Of a stretch of 64,000 nt of DNA, positions 20,106 to 29,054 are shown one piece after another. The notes under the pieces are model-generated. The model worked only from the letters and a program-made list of their open reading frames with translations, did not search any database and was not told where the DNA came from. The position numbers and the translations under genes are program-made. This DNA comes from Cutibacterium acnes (GTDB lineage: Bacteria > Actinomycetota > Actinomycetes > Propionibacteriales > Propionibacteriaceae), in the NCBI RefSeq assembly GCF_003030305.1, contig NZ_CP023676.1, positions 1 to 64,000 on the forward strand, written 5' to 3'. The first letter of the stretch is position 1. The number at the start of each line of letters is the position of its first letter.

Positions 20106-21047
20106 ATGAAGTTCAAGTCTACTAAGGTGCTCGCGACGGCAGTCGCCGTGACGATAATAGCGACTGGTGTGGCCGGTTGTAACCGTGACGGTGGAGCTGG
20201 TTCATCTGCATCGGGCACGGTGGTGTTTGCCGTCTCCACGCAAACTAACCCGTTCTTCGTTCAGCTTGTGGATGGGGCAAAGAAGGAGGCTAAGGCCAAG
20301 GGAGTTAACCTTCAGGTGCAGGACGCGTCAGACGACGCCGCCACCCAGGCCAACCAGCTTGCTAACGCGGTATCTACCTCAGCCAAAGTAGTTATCGTCA
20401 ATCCGACTGATTCTGACGCCGTTGCGCCGTCTGTGAAGGCCCTCAATAAGGCGAAAATCCCGGTGATTACGGTCGACCGCAGCTCCAGCAGCGGTGATGT
20501 TGCTTCCTTCATTGCATCTGACAACATTGCTGGTGGTATCGATGCCGCCAAGAAACTCGCTGAGATCATGGGAGACAAGGGTGAAGTCATCCACCTACAG
20601 GGAACCCCGGGTGCCTCGGCTTCCCGTGACCGTGGTAAGGGATTCAGCGAGGAAATCGCCAAACATCCAGGCATCAAAGTGGTCGCCAAGCAGACTGCCA
20701 ATTTTGATCGCTCTAAGGCTCTCGACGTGACGACTAATCTCATGCAGGCTCACTCCAAAGCCACGGGTATTTTCGCCGAAAACGACGAGATGGCTATTGG
20801 TGCTATTTCCGCCCTGGGCTCGAAGGCTGGCCAAAGCGCCAAGGTTGTAGGTTTCGACGGTACTGCTGACGGTATCAAGGCCGTTAAGGCTGGAACCATG
20901 GGAGCGACGATTGCTCAGCAGCCTGCCTTGCTGGGCAAGACCGCGGTGGACCAGGCGGCCGACATATTGGCTGGCAAGCAGGTTTCTAAGACCACCCCAA
21001 TCAAGGTTGTGCTGGTGACCAAGGACAACGCGAAGGACTACGAATGA
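20106..21047 (+). CDS. rbsB: Ribose-binding lipoprotein
   Basis: The substrate-binding component of the importer, 313 residues, expected to be anchored outside the membrane by a lipidated cysteine. The signal peptide MKFKSTKVLATAVAV ends in the lipobox VAGC with Cys25. The mature part is a type I periplasmic-binding fold (FAVSTQTNPFFVQLVDGAKK, then VVIVNPTDSDAVAPSVKAL). AGAAAGG precedes the ATG. It overlaps rbsK by ATGA. Confidence 0.94.
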   Translation: MKFKSTKVLATAVAVTIIATGVAGCNRDGGAGSSASGTVVFAVSTQTNPFFVQLVDGAKKEAKAKGVNLQVQDASDDAATQANQLANAVSTSAKVVIVNPTDSDAVAPSVKALNKAKIPVITVDRSSSSGDVASFIASDNIAGGIDAAKKLAEIMGDKGEVIHLQGTPGASASRDRGKGFSEEIAKHPGIKVVAKQTANFDRSKALDVTTNLMQAHSKATGIFAENDEMAIGAISALGSKAGQSAKVVGFDGTADGIKAVKAGTMGATIAQQPALLGKTAVDQAADILAGKQVSKTTPIKVVLVTKDNAKDYE

Positions 21048-21973
21048 GCGGCGCGACAGCGAAAGTCACCGTCGTCGGATCGATCAATGCCGACATGAGG
21101 GTCGGCGTGGAGAGATTTCCGGGCCCAGGGGAGACCCTGGCCGGAGGTGAGGCGACACTGACCCCCGGCGGTAAGGGAGCTAACCAGGCTCTTGCGGCGG
21201 CGCGATGTGGCGTTCAGGTGGCGATGGTCGGAGCTGTGGGGAAGGACCCGACGGCTGAAACCGCCCTATCCCTACTATCGGAAGGCGTTGGCCTTGATGG
21301 CGTGGTCCGTCGTGACGTATTGACGGGGACGGCCGTCGTCATGGTCGCGGATTCCGGAGAGAACTCAATTATCGTCATCGCGGCCGCTAATGGGACCGTT
21401 GATGCACAGACCGTCCGGGCTCAGGCCGAGCGCATCCAGGACGCTGACGTGGTGGTGTGTCAAGGTGAGATTCCGCCTGACGGGATTGCCGAAGCTGCTC
21501 GCGGCGCCAAACGATTCGTGTTCAATCTGGCACCGGTTGTTGACGTTGATCCAGAGGTCATTCGCATGGCCGACCCGCTGGTAGTTAACGAACATGAGGC
21601 GGCCTTGGTGGCTCTTGCTTTGGGATCGACGACTTCTCGTCTTGAGGATGATCCTGACGCAGCTTTGCGCGAGCTGTTGAACCTTGGGTGCCGCAGTGTT
21701 GTCATCACCTTGGGATCGGCAGGATGCATCGTCGGCGGGCCGGAAGGGTTCGACGCCGTGGCTGCGGCGACCGTGAAGGCTGTCGATACCGTCGGTGCGG
21801 GAGATGCTTTCGTTGGTGCGTTGGCTGCAGAACTGGCTCGTGGCCGTACTCTTGTCGAGGGTTGCCGTTTTGCTACCGCGGTGGCGACTTTGACGGTGAC
21901 CAAGCCGGGGGCACAAGCCTCCTACCCCAGTGCTGACGAGGTGGAGAGCATTCGTCGAGGAGAACACGCATGA
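21044..21973 (+). CDS. rbsK: Ribokinase
   Basis: Phosphorylates ribose to ribose-5-phosphate for the pentose phosphate pathway; PfkB family, 309 residues. Signature 1 is around residues 35-50 (TLTPGGKGANQALAAARC). Signature 2, DTVGAGDAFVGALAAEL, is near residue 248 and includes the catalytic Asp. The N-terminal VGSINADM is typical. Starts and stops overlap by ATGA with rbsB and rbsD, indicating one transcript. Confidence 0.95.
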   Translation: MSGATAKVTVVGSINADMRVGVERFPGPGETLAGGEATLTPGGKGANQALAAARCGVQVAMVGAVGKDPTAETALSLLSEGVGLDGVVRRDVLTGTAVVMVADSGENSIIVIAAANGTVDAQTVRAQAERIQDADVVVCQGEIPPDGIAEAARGAKRFVFNLAPVVDVDPEVIRMADPLVVNEHEAALVALALGSTTSRLEDDPDAALRELLNLGCRSVVITLGSAGCIVGGPEGFDAVAAATVKAVDTVGAGDAFVGALAAELARGRTLVEGCRFATAVATLTVTKPGAQASYPSADEVESIRRGEHA

Positions 21974-22353
21974 AGAAGAGCGGACTGCTTAATCCCCAAT
22001 TGTGTGCGGCGGTGGCCAGGTTGGGGCACACCCAGACCTTCGTCGTTGCTGATGCTGGGTTGCCGATTCCTCATGAGGTCCCGGTGATTGACCTCGCTGT
22101 GGTGCTGGGAACTCCGAGGTTCCAGGAGGTTTTCGACGCCATCCTCGACGAAGTGGTCGTGGACGGAGCCACGATTGCTCACGAGGCTCTCGGGCATGAA
22201 CCGGAATCTTGGGTGAGAGAACGGATTGAAGAGGTTCACACGGTCAGTCATGAGGACCTCAAAAAGGCGCTGCCCAACGTCTCTTTCGTCGTGCGGACGG
22301 GAGAGACGACGCCGTATTCCAACGTCATCGTGCGTTGTGGAGTACCGTTTTGA
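21970..22353 (+). CDS. rbsD: D-ribose pyranase
   Basis: Catalyses pyranose-furanose interconversion of ribose so that it can enter RbsK. The 127-residue length is slightly under the usual 131-139. The catalytic His of the LGHTQTFVVADAGLPIP motif is present near residue 19, and the C-terminus VVRTGETTPYSNVIVRCGVPF is typical. Last gene of the ribose operon, ATGA-overlapping rbsK. Confidence 0.94.
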   Translation: MKKSGLLNPQLCAAVARLGHTQTFVVADAGLPIPHEVPVIDLAVVLGTPRFQEVFDAILDEVVVDGATIAHEALGHEPESWVRERIEEVHTVSHEDLKKALPNVSFVVRTGETTPYSNVIVRCGVPF

Positions 22354-22447
22354 TGGACGTGCGACACCTCGATCAGATCCCGATTTGGTTCTTCGGAGCG
22401 TGATCCAGTAGAGTTTTTACTCGCGGTCGGGAAGCCGGTCGAGGTTT

Positions 22448-22521
22448 GGGCCTATAGCTCAGTCGGTTAGAGCGCCGCCCTGATAAGGCGGAGGTCACTG
22501 GTTCAAGTCCAGTTAGGCCCA
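22448..22521 (+). tRNA. tRNA-Ile (GAT)
   Basis: The 74-nt sequence folds as a cloverleaf. The acceptor arms GGGCCTA / TAGGCCC pair fully, the D arm contains AGCTCAGTCGGTTAGAGC, and the anticodon loop CTGATAA has GAT at 22482-22484. The T arm contains GGTTCAAGTCC. CCA is not encoded (CCCACA follows). In many actinobacteria tRNA-Ile follows gyrA directly; here the ldh and ribose genes lie between. Confidence 0.97.
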
Positions 22522-22530
22522 CAGTGCGAA

Positions 22531-22550
22531 CCCTCTTGGTGACAAGGGGG
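22531..22550 (+). terminator. Hairpin after tRNA-Ile
   Basis: CCCTCTTG pairs with CAAGGGGG (one G-T pair) around a GTGA tetraloop, followed by ATTGTTACATTT, which is T-rich. It starts 10 bp after the tRNA, so it is a plausible rho-independent terminator. Confidence 0.65.
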
Positions 22551-22865
22551 ATTGTTACATTTAGGGGCGTCGCATCGGCAATGTGCTCCCGTTTGTGTGC
22601 CATGTCTGTCTGGGGGCCTTTGGAGTTCGGGCGTGGTTGGCAAAGGATTCGTACCGCGGTAGAGGCCGCGATGAAGGCGGACTACACCGACCAAGTGGTA
22701 CGACCGGCTTTGGGAGAGTGGGTCGACGAATCGATGGCGACGACGAGGGGTTCGTCAGTGCTCTTGTTGTTCATTTTTCAGCCTTTCCAAAAACAACTTC
22801 TATGACGAAGCCGTCTTTGTAATCACCCTTGTATCTTGAAAAATCAAGACCAAGTGTTATTTATA
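22551..22865. other. Non-coding gap after tRNA-Ile
   Basis: About 315 bp without a supported gene. A plus-strand frame through 22524-22805 includes RIRTAVEAAMKADYTDQVV, which looks protein-like for a short stretch but has no recognised family and no ribosome binding site. It may be a remnant. I saw no repeated copy of the tRNA 3' end that would mark an integrated element. Confidence 0.35.
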
Positions 22866-22923
22866 CAGCGCGACATCATAACCGGCACAAGCGCATTCTT
22901 TGCCGTAGTATGATGTCGCGCTG
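22866..22923 (-). terminator. Long stem-loop at the end of the gat operon
   Basis: Arms at 22866-22880 and 22909-22923 are perfect 15-bp reverse complements. An inner CGGCA/TGCCG pair (22883-22887, 22901-22905) extends the stem. It lies 33 bp beyond the gatA stop on the minus strand and is followed there by TATAAATAACA. It most likely ends the galactitol-type PTS transcript. Confidence 0.65.
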
Positions 22924-22956
22924 AGCAATCTTGAATTCAATTCAGTTCCGCTGTAG

Positions 22957-23433
22957 TCAGGAATCCTCTGTATCAGCGGGTATCAGCGGCCTGACGATAG
23001 AAACGACCTCTTCAGGTTTGGTAGCGCTTCTGATCGTTTGCATAAGATTGTCATCCTGAATGGATTTCACAATGTTTTGGAGCATATTCAGATGATCGTC
23101 CGCGTTCGATAAAGCCATGAGAATGACGACGGACACTGGAACCTCATCTTCTTCCGATCCTCCCATCTGACCGAAGAGGACCGGTGTATGCAGGGTTGTG
23201 ACAGCCAAGGCATCCCTCGTGACATACTGCGGATCGGTATGAGGGATGGCGACACCGCAACTGATTGGCAGGCCGGTCGGATAGATCTCCTCCCGTTTCA
23301 ACAAAGCATCCAGAAATCCCTCCTTGGCCACTCTGACTCCATTAAGTTTGTCAGCCATGACCGTCAGGACCTGATTGCGGTCGGGGGCCTCGATATTCAC
23401 ACTTATCAGATCGGTGTTCAGAAGTACGCTCAT
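22957..23433 (-). CDS. gatA: PTS EIIA component, galactitol/fructose type
   Basis: The phosphocarrier of a sugar/polyol phosphotransferase system. The 158-residue protein is a PTS EIIA type 2 domain; His65 in SCGVAIPHTDPQYV is the expected phosphorylation site. It is the last gene of the minus-strand run IIB-IIC-IIA. Galactitol is inferred from the IIC sequence and from the polyol dehydrogenase remnant upstream. No strong ribosome binding site is visible before the ATG. Confidence 0.88.
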   Translation of the reverse strand: MSVLLNTDLISVNIEAPDRNQVLTVMADKLNGVRVAKEGFLDALLKREEIYPTGLPISCGVAIPHTDPQYVTRDALAVTTLHTPVLFGQMGGSEEDEVPVSVVILMALSNADDHLNMLQNIVKSIQDDNLMQTIRSATKPEEVVSIVRPLIPADTEDS

Positions 23434-23489
23434 GTTGTTACTGCTTTCACGGGATCAGAAATGGCCATAAAATACTGCGCTGTTCCGGA

Positions 23490-24746
23490 TCAGAACATCC
23501 GATGGATCGCCGAGATGATGATGTTGGGAAGGTTGTACCCGAAGAACGCATCAGTCACAGACCCGGAGACATGAACGCCGGTGGCATGCATCATCGCAGT
23601 AGCCTCCGGTGCGAAGAAGCTGGCACCCCACTCGACGAAGAACATGTAGATCGCCCCAATGATGAGAGAGCGAAACATGTTTCCGTTACAAGCCAGGCAG
23701 ATCATCGGCATCATGTAGACGATCACGGTAAGCATGCCGACTGGGAAGTAGTTCATTCCGGGGATAATGAATGCGAAGGCAATGCACAGCGGGATCATGA
23801 GAACGGTGATGGTGATGGCCGCCGGGTCACCGAGTGCCAGAGCGACATCCATGCCGATGCTGAGCTCGCGTTCGCTGCCGTCCTTGTTCTTTCCGAGGTG
23901 ACGCTTCATGAAGGTCTTCGCACCTTCACCGACCGTCGACAGGCCCTCCATCATGACCGAGACCATTCGAGGTAGGAGTACCAGAACGGTGGCGATTCCC
24001 ATACCCATGACGAGGACACCCTGCCAAGGTTGACGGGTCATGAGTCCCAGGAAGATACCAACGATGAGGCCGATGAAGGCGGTGTCGCCGAAGAATCCGA
24101 GCCTGTCGCCGAATTTCTCCATGGAGATGTCGATCTTACGAACTCCGGGGATTTTGTCGATGACCCAGTTCAATCCGATCGCAATGGGCCATGCTGACGT
24201 GATGTAGGAAAGAGTCGAACATGTTGTCCCTGTGAGGCCGTAGTATTCTTGCCATTTTGGTGCGATATGCTGAGCGACGATGAGGTCAATGACCGAAAGC
24301 ACCAAGACGACACCTAATCCGATCCATGCGTTGTTCGTTAGTGCATAGGCCAGCGTTCCTGGGACCAAGAAATGGATGAAGTTCCAGATGTCGACGTTGA
24401 GTACGTTCGTCATTTTCGCGAGGATCATGACAACATTTATGAGGACGACAAGGAGGATGGCAGGAGCGGCAAAGGGTACTCCGAATGAAGCCGCGCCGAC
24501 TGCTGCCCAGCCGACATCAACAGTCGTGAATCCTCCGCCCATGTGCCGGTAGTAATCCACTGCCGACTGCACAGACGTCATCAGGAATCCGATGACGAGG
24601 GAAAGCCCGGAGAATCCGATACCGATCATCAGACCGGCCTTGAGGGACTTACCGAAAGGTATCCTGAAGATCAGGCAAAGAATCAGCATCACGATCGGCA
24701 GGATAACCACGGCGCCGACGTCAAGAATGCCTTTGATAATTGACAT
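23490..24746 (-). CDS. gatC: PTS EIIC component, galactitol type
   Basis: The membrane channel of the PTS, 418 residues with about ten hydrophobic segments. The sequence resembles EIIC-Gat: GIGFSGLSLVIGFLMTSV near residue 41, FVEWGASFFAPEATAMMHATG near residue 370, and an intracellular loop with basic residues (MKRHLGKNKDGSERELSIGM). E. coli GatC is about 30 residues longer, so small terminal losses are possible, but the frame itself is intact. It begins 20 bp after the gatB stop. Confidence 0.88.
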   Translation of the reverse strand: MSIIKGILDVGAVVILPIVMLILCLIFRIPFGKSLKAGLMIGIGFSGLSLVIGFLMTSVQSAVDYYRHMGGGFTTVDVGWAAVGAASFGVPFAAPAILLVVLINVVMILAKMTNVLNVDIWNFIHFLVPGTLAYALTNNAWIGLGVVLVLSVIDLIVAQHIAPKWQEYYGLTGTTCSTLSYITSAWPIAIGLNWVIDKIPGVRKIDISMEKFGDRLGFFGDTAFIGLIVGIFLGLMTRQPWQGVLVMGMGIATVLVLLPRMVSVMMEGLSTVGEGAKTFMKRHLGKNKDGSERELSIGMDVALALGDPAAITITVLMIPLCIAFAFIIPGMNYFPVGMLTVIVYMMPMICLACNGNMFRSLIIGAIYMFFVEWGASFFAPEATAMMHATGVHVSGSVTDAFFGYNLPNIIISAIHRMF

Positions 24747-24766
24747 TATTGAGTGTTCCTAGAATA

Positions 24767-25069
24767 TCATGACTGGTTCAAGATATCTCGACACGTGGAG
24801 ATGATTTCTTCTGCCACCGCGTCTTCGTTGATGCCCGAAATGAGACCGAACACCTGGATGACGGGCTTGTTCAACGGCTTGCCGTAGCGGGTCGTCAGCA
24901 TGATGACATCGACACCGTTCTGGAGAACTGGCAGCTGTCCCACAGTCCCTTTGGTGATCTTTGCGGGAATTTTGGCATCCCGCAGGATCTCCTTGACCTT
25001 TTCCTGAGCGACCGTGGATGTTGCGATTCCTGAGCCACATGCGACGAGAACCTTGACTTCACTTGCCAT
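24767..25069 (-). CDS. gatB: PTS EIIB component, galactitol type
   Basis: The phosphocarrier between EIIA and EIIC. The start at 25069 (MASEVKVLVACGSG) gives 100 residues and follows GGAAAGG; an upstream ATG at 25090 is less likely. Cys11 in VACGSGIATST is the expected phospho-cysteine. The start overlaps the end of the truncated dehydrogenase gene, so the genes are coupled. Confidence 0.88.
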   Translation of the reverse strand: MASEVKVLVACGSGIATSTVAQEKVKEILRDAKIPAKITKGTVGQLPVLQNGVDVIMLTTRYGKPLNKPVIQVFGLISGINEDAVAEEIISTCRDILNQS

Positions 25070-25442
25070 GGTGTTCACTTTCCTTTCCATCGGGTACGAG
25101 GACCACCCTCAGTGCCTCGCCGGTACGGGTGAATTCGATAGCGTCGTTGATCCGACTCAGTGGCAAAACTTTGCTGATGACCTGCTCGGCGGGGAACTTG
25201 TCGTTAATGACTAGTTCGAATGCCTTTTGGACCTGAACACTTGTTGCGCCATAGTGGCCGTAGATGAAGGGGTAGTCGCCCTTCCGGGAGTCCGTCGTGA
25301 GATTGCGAATGTCTGAACCACACAGTCCCACGGCATCGACCCTCAGAACGAACCTTCCGGGAGGGCACGTGGGCTTCGGCATCTGCTCGACGCGAATGTC
25401 GCCAGGTCCATACATCAGTGCAGCGTTCATCATCTCGGCCAT
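25059..25442 (-). pseudogene. Polyol (galactitol-1-phosphate) dehydrogenase with an in-frame internal deletion
   Basis: A zinc-dependent medium-chain dehydrogenase would be about 350 residues; this frame has 127. Residues 1-62 match the N-terminal catalytic domain (ALMYGPGDIRVEQMPKP, then AVGLCGSDIRN with the catalytic Cys41). After YPFIYGH the sequence jumps to YGATSVQVQKAFELVINDKF, which belongs to the C-terminal end. About 220 residues are gone, including the Glu of the GHE motif, the structural zinc site and the NAD-binding fold. The frame is preserved across the junction near 25253. The start follows AGGAGG. It cannot be an active dehydrogenase. Confidence 0.85.
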
Positions 25443-25712
25443 TAAGTAGCCTCCTGTCTTCGCCGCGGTGCGATGTGTTGGTGCCGGTTTCATCGTCGGT
25501 ACGGGGCCAACGAGGACCCTTCGTGGAAGACAATGATGGTTGAGGTCGATGAGCATTTCATGCCCCATCGGTTCCAGGGGTGCGGATCAGATTAGTTGCC
25601 GTCCAGCGGGAAACACGCCATTGCCAGTGCCGCGGCAAAACTCGAATTTCGCCGCACAAGAATCTGTGACATGATGTGTCGCTGATGGTACGTCGATGTC
25701 AGGTGTTCTCTA

Positions 25713-27224
25713 TTGATTCGTTTTTCACAGCGGCAGGCCCTGTTGCTACAGCTGCTCAGCGAGGTCGATCACCCTATCAAAGGGACCGACCTCGCAGGAC
25801 TCCTTGGTGTCAGCACGAGGACGCTCAGATACGATATTGCGCGGATCAATGGGATTAGCCGAGATAATATTATTGAGTCAACGACGAACGGATACTCGGT
25901 GGAGCAGTCCGTGTACACCGGGGTCGTTGCAAGGAATTCAGAATTTTCAACTCAGCTCGAGCACCACGAACGGATACTTCTGTATCTGCTCGACACTCCC
26001 GACACCACGATCTATGACGTCATGCGTGATTGCTATCTCAGCGAGTCCGTCATAAAAGCGTCACTGAAACGTTTGAAGCCGCAATTCGAAGACCATTCAT
26101 TGCACCTGTCGTTGAAGGGGTCATCGATTCATCTTGATGGAAACGAGATTTACTTCCGTAATTTCTTGAGAAGCCTCGTAAATACAGCCATGGATGCCGT
26201 TGTTGGCCAGAATGATAAAATAAATAGGTACCTGCCAGATGTCAGACTGAGTGATATCGAGAACTTGGTCGTCGAAACGCTACGTGATTACTACCTGGAA
26301 ATTGACGACATACGACTCAGCAATATGGTCGTGAACATCGCAATATGCGTACAGCGGTACAGCTTTCCGATCGAGGACAACGCGGCGACAGATCTGATGA
26401 TGAGCAACCAATCTGAGATGTTGTGCGATCAGTTGCTGGTTGGATTGCGGAAGTTGTACCCCGAACGCCCACTGTCATCTGCTGATGACGCCTACTTGAG
26501 GTCCATCGTTGGTGCGACCCTCGGATTTGGGCATGGCGAACTTGATCATCACTCTGATTCCTGTGACATTTACTCGACGGTGAGCAGGTGTCTGGATGAC
26601 ACGGTTGAACACTTCGGTTTGGTCATCGCGAAGGAAGAGCTGTACGGCAGTGTTTCGAAACACGTTGGGCGACTCATGGCCCACGCTCCTTCAATGCCCT
26701 ATTTTCGCAATACTCTGCGTGAGTCATTGAGATCACGGTCACCATTCCTCTATGACGCCGCTGTATACTTGACTGACAAGCTTTCAAGGCTGTTGGGAAT
26801 TTTCTTCACGGATGACGAGATTGGGCTGTTGGTCATCTATATTGGCCTGTATTCCGAGCCTGCGCCGAATCCGAATTTGGTCACGGCAGTGGTGGTCTGT
26901 CCGCGTTACCAGGCACTCCGTGATGTTCTGCTAGCCGGACTGGTCGACCATTTCGCGGATCGAATGAGGATTGTGGACATCGTTTCATCTGTCGCGGAAG
27001 CGGATACGTGCGATGGCGACATCGTGATATCGACGACAGAAGAACCGTCGCACCACCATACCTGTGTTCCCATCAGCGCGTCGATGTCGGATCTCGATCT
27101 GTCGGCGATCGATTCTGCGCTCCTGAGGGCCAGTGAGAAGAAGTCGCGGATTGCCACTGCCAGCGCGATGAAACGTTTTCTCGATCCCACACTGTTCTTC
27201 ACCGGAAGATCCTTCGACTCATGA
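25713..27224 (+). CDS. PRD-containing transcriptional regulator, truncated by in-frame TGA
   Basis: A BglG/MtlR-type regulator, divergent from the gat genes and probably their activator. The 503 residues comprise an N-terminal helix-turn-helix (LAGLLGVSTRTLRYDIARI near residue 28), a second HTH (TIYDVMRDCYLSESVIKASL), two PTS-regulation domains (about 180-400) and an EIIB-like domain (LVTAVVVCPRYQALRDVLLA near residue 391). It ends at a TGA at 27222-27224, while family-like sequence continues in the same frame to 27605. The EIIA-like phosphorylation domain is therefore detached. The protein may be partly functional, constitutive or dead. Confidence 0.82.
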   Translation: MIRFSQRQALLLQLLSEVDHPIKGTDLAGLLGVSTRTLRYDIARINGISRDNIIESTTNGYSVEQSVYTGVVARNSEFSTQLEHHERILLYLLDTPDTTIYDVMRDCYLSESVIKASLKRLKPQFEDHSLHLSLKGSSIHLDGNEIYFRNFLRSLVNTAMDAVVGQNDKINRYLPDVRLSDIENLVVETLRDYYLEIDDIRLSNMVVNIAICVQRYSFPIEDNAATDLMMSNQSEMLCDQLLVGLRKLYPERPLSSADDAYLRSIVGATLGFGHGELDHHSDSCDIYSTVSRCLDDTVEHFGLVIAKEELYGSVSKHVGRLMAHAPSMPYFRNTLRESLRSRSPFLYDAAVYLTDKLSRLLGIFFTDDEIGLLVIYIGLYSEPAPNPNLVTAVVVCPRYQALRDVLLAGLVDHFADRMRIVDIVSSVAEADTCDGDIVISTTEEPSHHHTCVPISASMSDLDLSAIDSALLRASEKKSRIATASAMKRFLDPTLFFTGRSFDS

Positions 27225-27605
27225 CGTGAAACTCTCGACTTCATGTGTGGATCGATGGAGAGGAATGGCATTGTTCCCGACGCCTTTAGAGAAAGTATTT
27301 TTCTGAGGGAAGGGTACTCATCCACGGTCTTCTTCCGAACGTTCGCAGTGCCACACGCAATGAATTTTCTGGCGTATGAAACAAAAATTGCGGTCCTCAT
27401 ACCTTCAACTCCAATCAACTGGGAAACGTCGGATGTGAGCTTGGTTCTCCTGCTTGCCATCAATGAGGGGGACTACGATGATTTCGTGAGGTTCTATCAG
27501 CCGCTTATCAGCGTTCTTTACGATCGGGAATTGTTCACAGAACTGCGGTCAATGTCATTGTATCATGAATTCATGAAATTTCTCGATAAGCAAATATCCA
27601 TGTGA
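27225..27605 (+). pseudogene. EIIA-like C-terminal domain of the split gat regulator
   Basis: In frame with the preceding 503-codon gene after its TGA, this stretch reads RETLDFMCGSMERNGIVPDAF and then SSTVFFRTFAVPHAMNFLAY, a PTS EIIA type 2 domain with the phospho-His in VPHAM. Together the two parts make about 630 residues, the usual length of MtlR/LicR-type regulators. An ATG at 27243 could start a free EIIA-like protein, but no ribosome binding site is evident. A single nonsense change is the simplest explanation. Confidence 0.8.
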
Positions 27606-27679
27606 TGCTGTCGAGTGGGTAGACAATGGTTAAGGGCGTGCCACTGAGGAAGAGCCAGCATCCGTAGTATTGCCAGAAG

Positions 27680-28207
27680 GGTTGAGGAAAGAACGTCCTG
27701 GTTATGTGACCGCTCTCATTGCCCTGGTGGCTGCTGGTCTGGCTACATTCTACAGGAACGGCGCTTCGTCCCGAAAGCGGTTCACCTTCGCACCGAGACG
27801 CAAGCCGCCCTCGATCATTGGTGCGATTCACGTAAGGCATTATTGTTTTGGTGGCCTTTTTAGCTATGGGGACCATCATTTCCCTTTATGATTTCCTTGG
27901 CTACCGTCTGACTACTGCTCCATTCCATTGTTCCCAATCGGGAGCCGGTGGCATCTTCCTTCTGTACTTTTTGAGACGGTTGCTTCGGCTTGTACGGGCA
28001 CGGTCGTCACGCGTTAGGGACGCCCTCGGACGATCCTCAGCGGCGCGGTGTTCATCTCGGACTCTTTATCGCTTACTCCGTTGTCTCCGGGTGGGTGCCT
28101 CGGTGAACGCTGATCGCGCTGAAGCTTCAGGCACGTATCTAGCCTGTTATTACTTGAGATCGTCCATTGTCGGCTATCTAATAGGCTTTGTCTTCCACTA
28201 TTTCTGA
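27680..28207 (+). pseudogene. Decayed MFS transporter, C-terminal half
   Basis: Pieces of one major-facilitator protein appear in different plus-strand frames. First comes PGYVTALIALVAAGLATFYR. Then, shifted, VAFLAMGTIISLYDFLGYRL followed by TTAPFHCSQS and GGIFLLYF. Then TVASACTGTVVTR and LGLFIAYSVVSGWV in other frames. Finally RAEASGTYLACYYL and SSIVGYLIGFVFHYF. The order matches helices 7-12 of YnfM-like transporters (YNYLGFRL, GLIFLVYLAGT). The N-terminal half is missing and several frameshifts separate the rest. Not functional. Confidence 0.7.
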
Positions 28208-28469
28208 CGGTTTATCGTGACATTGTAGATAGAGCGAAGTTCTCCTGGCGATGACTTGATCGCTACACTGCCGGACCCATAGCATTTTGGCATCATGTGA
28301 GTTGTCCACTACGACCATTGGCCTCTCGACAAAAAATTCGTAGAGATAGCGCCACCTTATCTCTGCGTGTCCAATAAGTGAACACGCATTCACCCTGCGG
28401 TCATGTTTAGGCAAGGTGAGAGACCTAACAGGGGGTGAGGAGGCGTGAGCCACATAGTCTTAGACCACC

Positions 28470-28747
28470 TTGGGAGATAGCCTTGTCGCATTGCGGCATG
28501 AGCTCCATGGCATGCCGGAGCCTGGTCTCAAGTGCCAGCTGCAGCTGAGTTTGTGCTGGCTCCCCAAACGATGGTCGCTCGACGGTTCGATGTCTTCGAC
28601 CCCGTTGTCGTCACCTCTGGACATGCCACTGTTGCGTCGACTCTGCGTGCTTGCCCTTCACAGGGCCGTTACCGACTTCTCAAACTCCTCTCGGAGGTCG
28701 CTGTGGGAGTAGCTTGCGCCCACGGCGTCACTGCCGAGTACATCTAG
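28470..28747 (+). pseudogene. Decayed M20-type amidohydrolase
   Basis: The frame at 28470 begins with SLVALRHELHGMPEPGLKCQ, matching the N-terminus of hippurate/amino-acid amidohydrolases (LVALRRELHxxPEPGL). In another frame AAAEFVLAPQTMVARRFDVF is followed by DPVVVTSGHATVASTLRA and SEVAVGVACAHGVTAEYI, matching the dimerisation-domain region of the same family (ARRVDPLDPAVVT and the segment beyond). Large internal deletions and at least one frameshift separate the pieces. It sits directly after the MFS remnant; the two may once have been neighbours with a linked role. Confidence 0.65.
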
Positions 28748-29054
28748 GTCACGGACTGCTTTCTGTGGGGCATCATGCGTGACCTGGAACAGGGCGACTT
28801 GATCTATCGCTCCCGGGTGCTGCACCAGAGACCAGCGAGTTCTAGCTGTTTGAACGAGGAACCACCTTCTATTGCTGACAGCACAACCCCTCAGGTGATC
28901 GCTAGAGATCTCTCTCAGAGGAATGGAGGCCCTGTTTCACGTCGCCTTGACGGGCCCGCTTTCATCAGGACACGACGGTCTCTCGCGAGCAACACGGCCG
29001 GGGCTACTGACTCTGCCTGCCACCCACTCCACTGGTCGCATTAAAGTAGTGCGG
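28748..29054. other. Gap with no recognisable content
   Basis: About 300 bp after the amidohydrolase remnant. Plus-strand frames are open but have no family resemblance, and I see no repeat or hairpin worth naming. Given its surroundings it is probably degenerate sequence. Confidence 0.4.

Noticed and set aside
22373-22603. Minus-strand frame containing GLTGLEPVTSALSGRRSNRL
   Set aside because: This is the well-known spurious translation of the tRNA gene on the opposite strand; no protein is expected.
22524-22805. 93-codon plus-strand frame after tRNA-Ile
   Set aside because: It starts inside the probable tRNA terminator and shows no recognisable domain.
28178-28453. 91-codon minus-strand frame
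   Set aside because: It overlaps the MFS remnant end, lacks a ribosome binding site and matches no family I know.
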